From NCBI GenBank assembly GCA_050946775.1, contig JBMNVL010000100.1, positions 1 through 7,070 on the forward strand: 7,070 nucleotides of DNA. The letters are read 5' to 3'. The translations under genes were made by a program, and so were the position numbers. The notes beneath the pieces are model-generated. The model saw only the letters and a list, made by a program, of their open reading frames with translations. It had not been told where the DNA came from and made no database searches. Positions 5,501 through 7,070 of the stretch are shown here, one piece after another (position 1 is the stretch's first letter; each line of letters begins with the position of its first letter). This DNA comes from UMGS1474 sp050946775 (GTDB lineage: Bacteria; Bacillota; Clostridia; Oscillospirales; Acutalibacteraceae).

Positions 5501-7047
5501 ACGGGTCGGATTGGGCGCTGGCCGGCAATTCGGCCACCGATCCCGGCAGCTTGGTTGCCATCGACAACGATTTAGCGGCGCCGAATTATCACGCCTACAA
5601 GTTCCTCTCCTTCCCTTCGGTCACGACGAACCGGATCCGGGTGTCGCTGTCGGGCAACCAGATCAGCGTTTGGGAGCTTGGCGTCTACCATCAAAACGGC
5701 GCGGCCGATTCCGGTTTCCTGCGCACCCTCGTGAACGCCTGCTCCGATCTGAGCGCAACCTCCCCGGCCTTTGAGGAGGCTTTGGATACCGCGACGGCGC
5801 TTTTGGCGAGAGGCGACGCGGCCTATAACGAATTGGCGGAGGCTTACAACGCTTTGGCCGGGGCCAAAGCCGCTCTTTCAACGGATGAATCGCCGGACGT
5901 GTTGCCGGGTGACGTGGACCAAAACGGCGAGGTGACCGCCGCCGACGCGCTGATGGCGCTGCAGGCGGCCACCGGCAAGATCGAGCTGAACGACGATCAG
6001 TCCAGGGCGGCCGATGTGGACGGCCAGCCCGGCGTCACCGCCGCCGACGCGTTGATGATCCTGCAGGCGGCGACCGGTAAGATCGACCTTGTTGTGGAAA
6101 CGAATCCCGAGCTGCCCGGCGGCACGTCGGGCAATCCCGATCAGCCCGGCGGACCGGTCCCGGCTTTGCCCACCGCCACCCAGGCGCAGCTGCAGCAGGG
6201 GATGGACCGCGACGTCGATTTGAACAAATACACCGATATTTCGGCGGACCGGTACCGCTCCGCTATGGACGCGGCGACGGCCGTGATGGCTCTGGATCAA
6301 CCCCAGCCGGCGCATTATTACGCCGCGCTGCAAAATCTCAACGACGCGTATAACGGACTGGTCGAGCGTCCGCAGGACAACTGGCTGGGTGTCTTCACCG
6401 GGCTGGGCACGGCGCACGGACCGCTGTCGGGCGGCAACATTCTCTATGCCGACTGGACCACGGCGGACAAAGCGCCCATCGACCTGTCGGGATATGGCGA
6501 CCGCTCCGATCTGCGGCTGCAGTTCGACGTCACCTTCCGCTCGCTCGATCCCACGGTGGATCCCGGCAAGGTGTGGAGCGAACTGATCTACAAGCTGCGT
6601 TCGACCGACACCTCCGAGGGCGAAAACAACGTCGGCTGGTCGATTCGTCCCCGTGACGTCGCCGATCCGGCGCACTTCACCGTGTCGCTGCCGCTGAATA
6701 CGTCGCCGCAGCATACCAGCCATACGATGGATTGGTCGCAGGTGCAGCGGATGCTGTCCTACTGCTATCTCAACGACGCGTATAAACCCACCGCCGACCA
6801 GTACCGGATGGTCTTCTCGGCGCCGCGGATCGTTGATCTGGCACCGGTTCGGGAAGGGCAGGCGGCTCTGCAGGCCGAACTGCAAAAGCCGGTCAGCACC
6901 GCCGGCGCGTCGGCGGACGCCCTTGCCGCCTATCAGCAGGCGAAGGCCAACGCCCAGACGCTTGTCAATGCCCCGGCGGACAAGGTCAGCCTGTACGATC
7001 TGAACAAGGCGACGGACGATTATCAAGCGGCGGTAAACGCGCTGTAA
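2428..7047 (+). CDS. Secreted multimodular GH95 alpha-L-fucosidase with internal type I dockerin
   Basis: This 1539-residue extracellular glycosidase is predicted to remove terminal L-fucose (GH95 enzymes invert, mostly on alpha-1,2 linkages). A Sec signal peptide (1-33, cleavage after VSA) precedes the GH95 N-terminal beta domain (about 46-340), which carries LGNGYMGAMVFGG and NEKTVWSGGP. The (alpha/alpha)6 barrel and C-terminal beta domain run to about 860. By analogy with bifidobacterial AfcA, DYHANIN supplies His448, Asn450 and Asn452, SPEHG supplies the general acid Glu584, and FQIDGNFGG supplies Asp746. His658, His660 and His663 form the HRHxxHL motif. Downstream are a chitobiase-C-terminal-like module (866-943, IRYTLDGTDPT), an F5/8 type C module (948-1089), a FIVAR-like helical module (1097-1151), a type I dockerin (1160-1221), a Pro/Gly linker (1222-1248), a second FIVAR-like module (1250-1313), an unrecognised module (about 1316-1474) and a C-terminal FIVAR-like segment (1475-1539). 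The dockerin implies attachment to a cohesin-bearing complex. There is no LPXTG signal or membrane anchor. The frame is open upstream to 2002, but the signal peptide and ribosome site fix the start at 2428. Catalytic family is very sure; exact glycan is not. Confidence 0.93.
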   Translation: MKGSIKKGLSAFAAAALTATLLASPMGGMLVSAKETTPAKGAQVPLQAWYTAPAPLTAEGWEQQATQLGNGYMGAMVFGGVQRDRIQTNEKTVWSGGPGADENFNYGIITDSAKAKAALNEIRAILQKRVKLLTPAHYEGNRLVTANYSYGEDEARLVELSKELYGDRSAYGSYQTLSEIDIVDPSGNDAYADYRRVLDLRTGTASVTYKQAGVTYTREYFVNYPQNVMVVRLKADKSGALNRDISLDSVQPQKIISGDVVNNTLTMRGRPSNHGENGEVFVQQIKVIATGGSVVTVGDTSHVRDADEILIYMTAGTNYNFRDEEDEPVFSSEDPLVAVQARIAAAVEMGYDGLYAAHEEDYQALFGNVELNLGVSAMPAKPTDQLLAAYGGRTENPNTAEEDRYLEQLYYQFGRYLLIASSRAGSLPANLQGVWANGLNTPWAGDYHANINVQMNYWLAESTNLSDCHIPMIDYLRSQVFAGEIYAQYYYARPDGGDVRGWAVNVGCNAWNHVSSNDSDVGFVPTGGAWMCQDIWEHYIYTLDEDFLRENYPVLMGAALFWVDNLWTDERDGKLVVNPSYSPEHGRLSLGTTFDQGVVWEIFREVLAAAEVLGDDSPEVEEIRGAQAKLSGPQIGLGGQFMEWKDETSQDVSGDGGHRHVNHLFMLHPGSQIVVGRSEQEDAYAEAMKVTLNTRGDGGTGWSKAWKVNFWARLRDGDRSHTLLSELLKQSTASNLFDLHPPFQIDGNFGGTAGMTEMLLQTQGDAIEILPALPSAWATGSVNGLKARGNVEVDIAWKNGLPAKVVLRPAADQTVTVKAAALSTATLTDSADKAVAFTGVDEDTVQLNVKAGETYTFTDIVPQYTNAVTLSETAGTFNAPKTVTAYIDNPDAQIRYTLDGTDPTADSTLFGGAIALPAGNVTLKAAAFDGDTALGDPVSGAYLVLPANIATGTAADQSGATIGGYPIERILDKNPDSRWATTQNGTLVFTVDFGKTMTLDMISIDEFAEKDQRCRTNGIKLEYWNGSDWALAGNSATDPGSLVAIDNDLAAPNYHAYKFLSFPSVTTNRIRVSLSGNQISVWELGVYHQNGAADSGFLRTLVNACSDLSATSPAFEEALDTATALLARGDAAYNELAEAYNALAGAKAALSTDESPDVLPGDVDQNGEVTAADALMALQAATGKIELNDDQSRAADVDGQPGVTAADALMILQAATGKIDLVVETNPELPGGTSGNPDQPGGPVPALPTATQAQLQQGMDRDVDLNKYTDISADRYRSAMDAATAVMALDQPQPAHYYAALQNLNDAYNGLVERPQDNWLGVFTGLGTAHGPLSGGNILYADWTTADKAPIDLSGYGDRSDLRLQFDVTFRSLDPTVDPGKVWSELIYKLRSTDTSEGENNVGWSIRPRDVADPAHFTVSLPLNTSPQHTSHTMDWSQVQRMLSYCYLNDAYKPTADQYRMVFSAPRIVDLAPVREGQAALQAELQKPVSTAGASADALAAYQQAKANAQTLVNAPADKVSLYDLNKATDDYQAAVNAL
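5269..5694 (+). other. F5/8 type C (discoidin-like) module of the GH95 protein
   Basis: Residues 948-1089 begin with NIATG and contain ILDKNPDSRWATT (around 970-981), the loop pattern typical of F5/8 type C/CBM32-like beta sandwiches. They end with a SVWELGVYH strand. Such modules in secreted glycosidases usually bind sugars, often galactose- or fucose-containing glycans. The binding specificity cannot be read here. Confidence 0.8.
5905..6090 (+). repeat. Two-repeat type I dockerin coding region
   Basis: Two EF-hand-like dockerin segments lie 34 residues apart. Loop 1 uses Asp1162, Asp1164, Asn1166, Thr1170 and Asp1173. Loop 2 uses Asp1196, Asp1198, Gln1200, Thr1204 and Asp1207. Each loop is followed by a near-identical helix (LMALQAATGKI and LMILQAATGKI). 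The 57-base cores at 5932-5988 and 6034-6090 match at 48 of 57 positions, a clear internal duplication. In known systems this calcium-folded module binds a cohesin. Loop positions 10-11, which contribute to cohesin choice, are Ala-Ala in both halves. The Gln at position 5 of loop 2 is less usual than Asn or Asp. Confidence 0.9.
6373..6849 (+). other. Unrecognised module (about 155 residues), probably beta-rich, between two FIVAR-like modules
   Basis: Residues 1316-1474 start at DNWLGVF and contain IDLSGYGDRSDLRLQFDVTF (about 1351-1370), ELIYKLRST, NVGWSIRP, FTVSLPLNTS and MDWSQVQRMLSYCYL, then end at APRIVDLAPV. Alternating hydrophobic strands and aromatic residues suggest a beta sandwich of carbohydrate-binding type. 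I cannot assign it to a named family. Its place between helical spacers suggests a separately folded binding module. Confidence 0.55.
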
Positions 7048-7070
7048 CCTTATTTTAAAAAACATCCGCA

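Noticed and set aside
5878..7065. Minus-strand open frame (395 codons) opposite the 3' end of the GH95 gene
   Set aside because: It is Arg/Gly/Val-rich with no motifs and is a mirror of the dockerin/FIVAR coding sequence. There is no credible ribosome site or promoter.
7048..7070. A-tract after the GH95 stop that might begin a terminator
   Set aside because: A6 (7057-7062) followed by CATCCGCA resembles the left side of the earlier terminator, but the window ends before a second arm can be seen.
1..7070. Possible CRISPR array, mobile element, tRNA/rRNA or defence system
   Set aside because: I saw no spaced repeats, transposase, inverted terminal repeats, RNA gene or defence domain. The only clear repeat is the internal dockerin duplication.

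Overview
The window is GC-rich, with mostly G or C at third codon positions. It shows Gram-positive-style signals: strong purine-rich Shine-Dalgarno sites, a U-tailed intrinsic terminator, and a secreted dockerin protein carrying FIVAR-like modules. Together these suggest a Clostridia-class Firmicute, probably of the Oscillospiraceae/Ruminococcaceae type from a gut or other fibre- or mucin-rich habitat. The taxonomic call is inference. No marker gene is present. All three genes lie on the + strand and the window is almost fully coding.

Region 1 (2-2290) is a probable two-gene operon. The first gene runs in from the left edge. It encodes a multi-pass membrane protein with the overall layout of a P1B-type (heavy-metal) P-type ATPase, but every catalytic motif is altered or absent. 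It looks like an ATPase-derived pseudoenzyme rather than a pump. Fifteen bases after its stop comes a cytoplasmic alpha/beta-hydrolase esterase with an intact Ser-Asp-His triad. A strong bidirectional intrinsic terminator (2295-2326) closes the unit.

Region 2 (2327-2427) is a short AT-rich intergenic stretch with a TACAAT -10-like box and two Shine-Dalgarno-like motifs ahead of the next gene.

Region 3 (2428-7047) is one 1539-residue secreted multimodular glycoside hydrolase. In order it has a Sec signal peptide, a complete GH95 alpha-L-fucosidase catalytic unit, a chitobiase-C-terminal-like beta module, an F5/8 type C (discoidin-like) module, a FIVAR-like helical module, a two-repeat type I dockerin, a Pro/Gly linker, a second FIVAR-like module, an unrecognised module of about 155 residues, and a third FIVAR-like module at the C-terminus. 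The key GH95 residues are all present. The dockerin indicates that the enzyme docks onto a cohesin-bearing partner not encoded here, so the cell probably assembles an extracellular glycosidase complex acting on fucosylated glycans of mucin, milk or plant cell walls. The internal position of the dockerin is unusual.

Nothing in the sequence links the ATPase-like/esterase pair functionally to the fucosidase, and the terminator separates them. I see no tRNA, rRNA, CRISPR, insertion sequence or defence system. The most unusual items are the degenerate P-type ATPase and the C-terminal half of the fucosidase.
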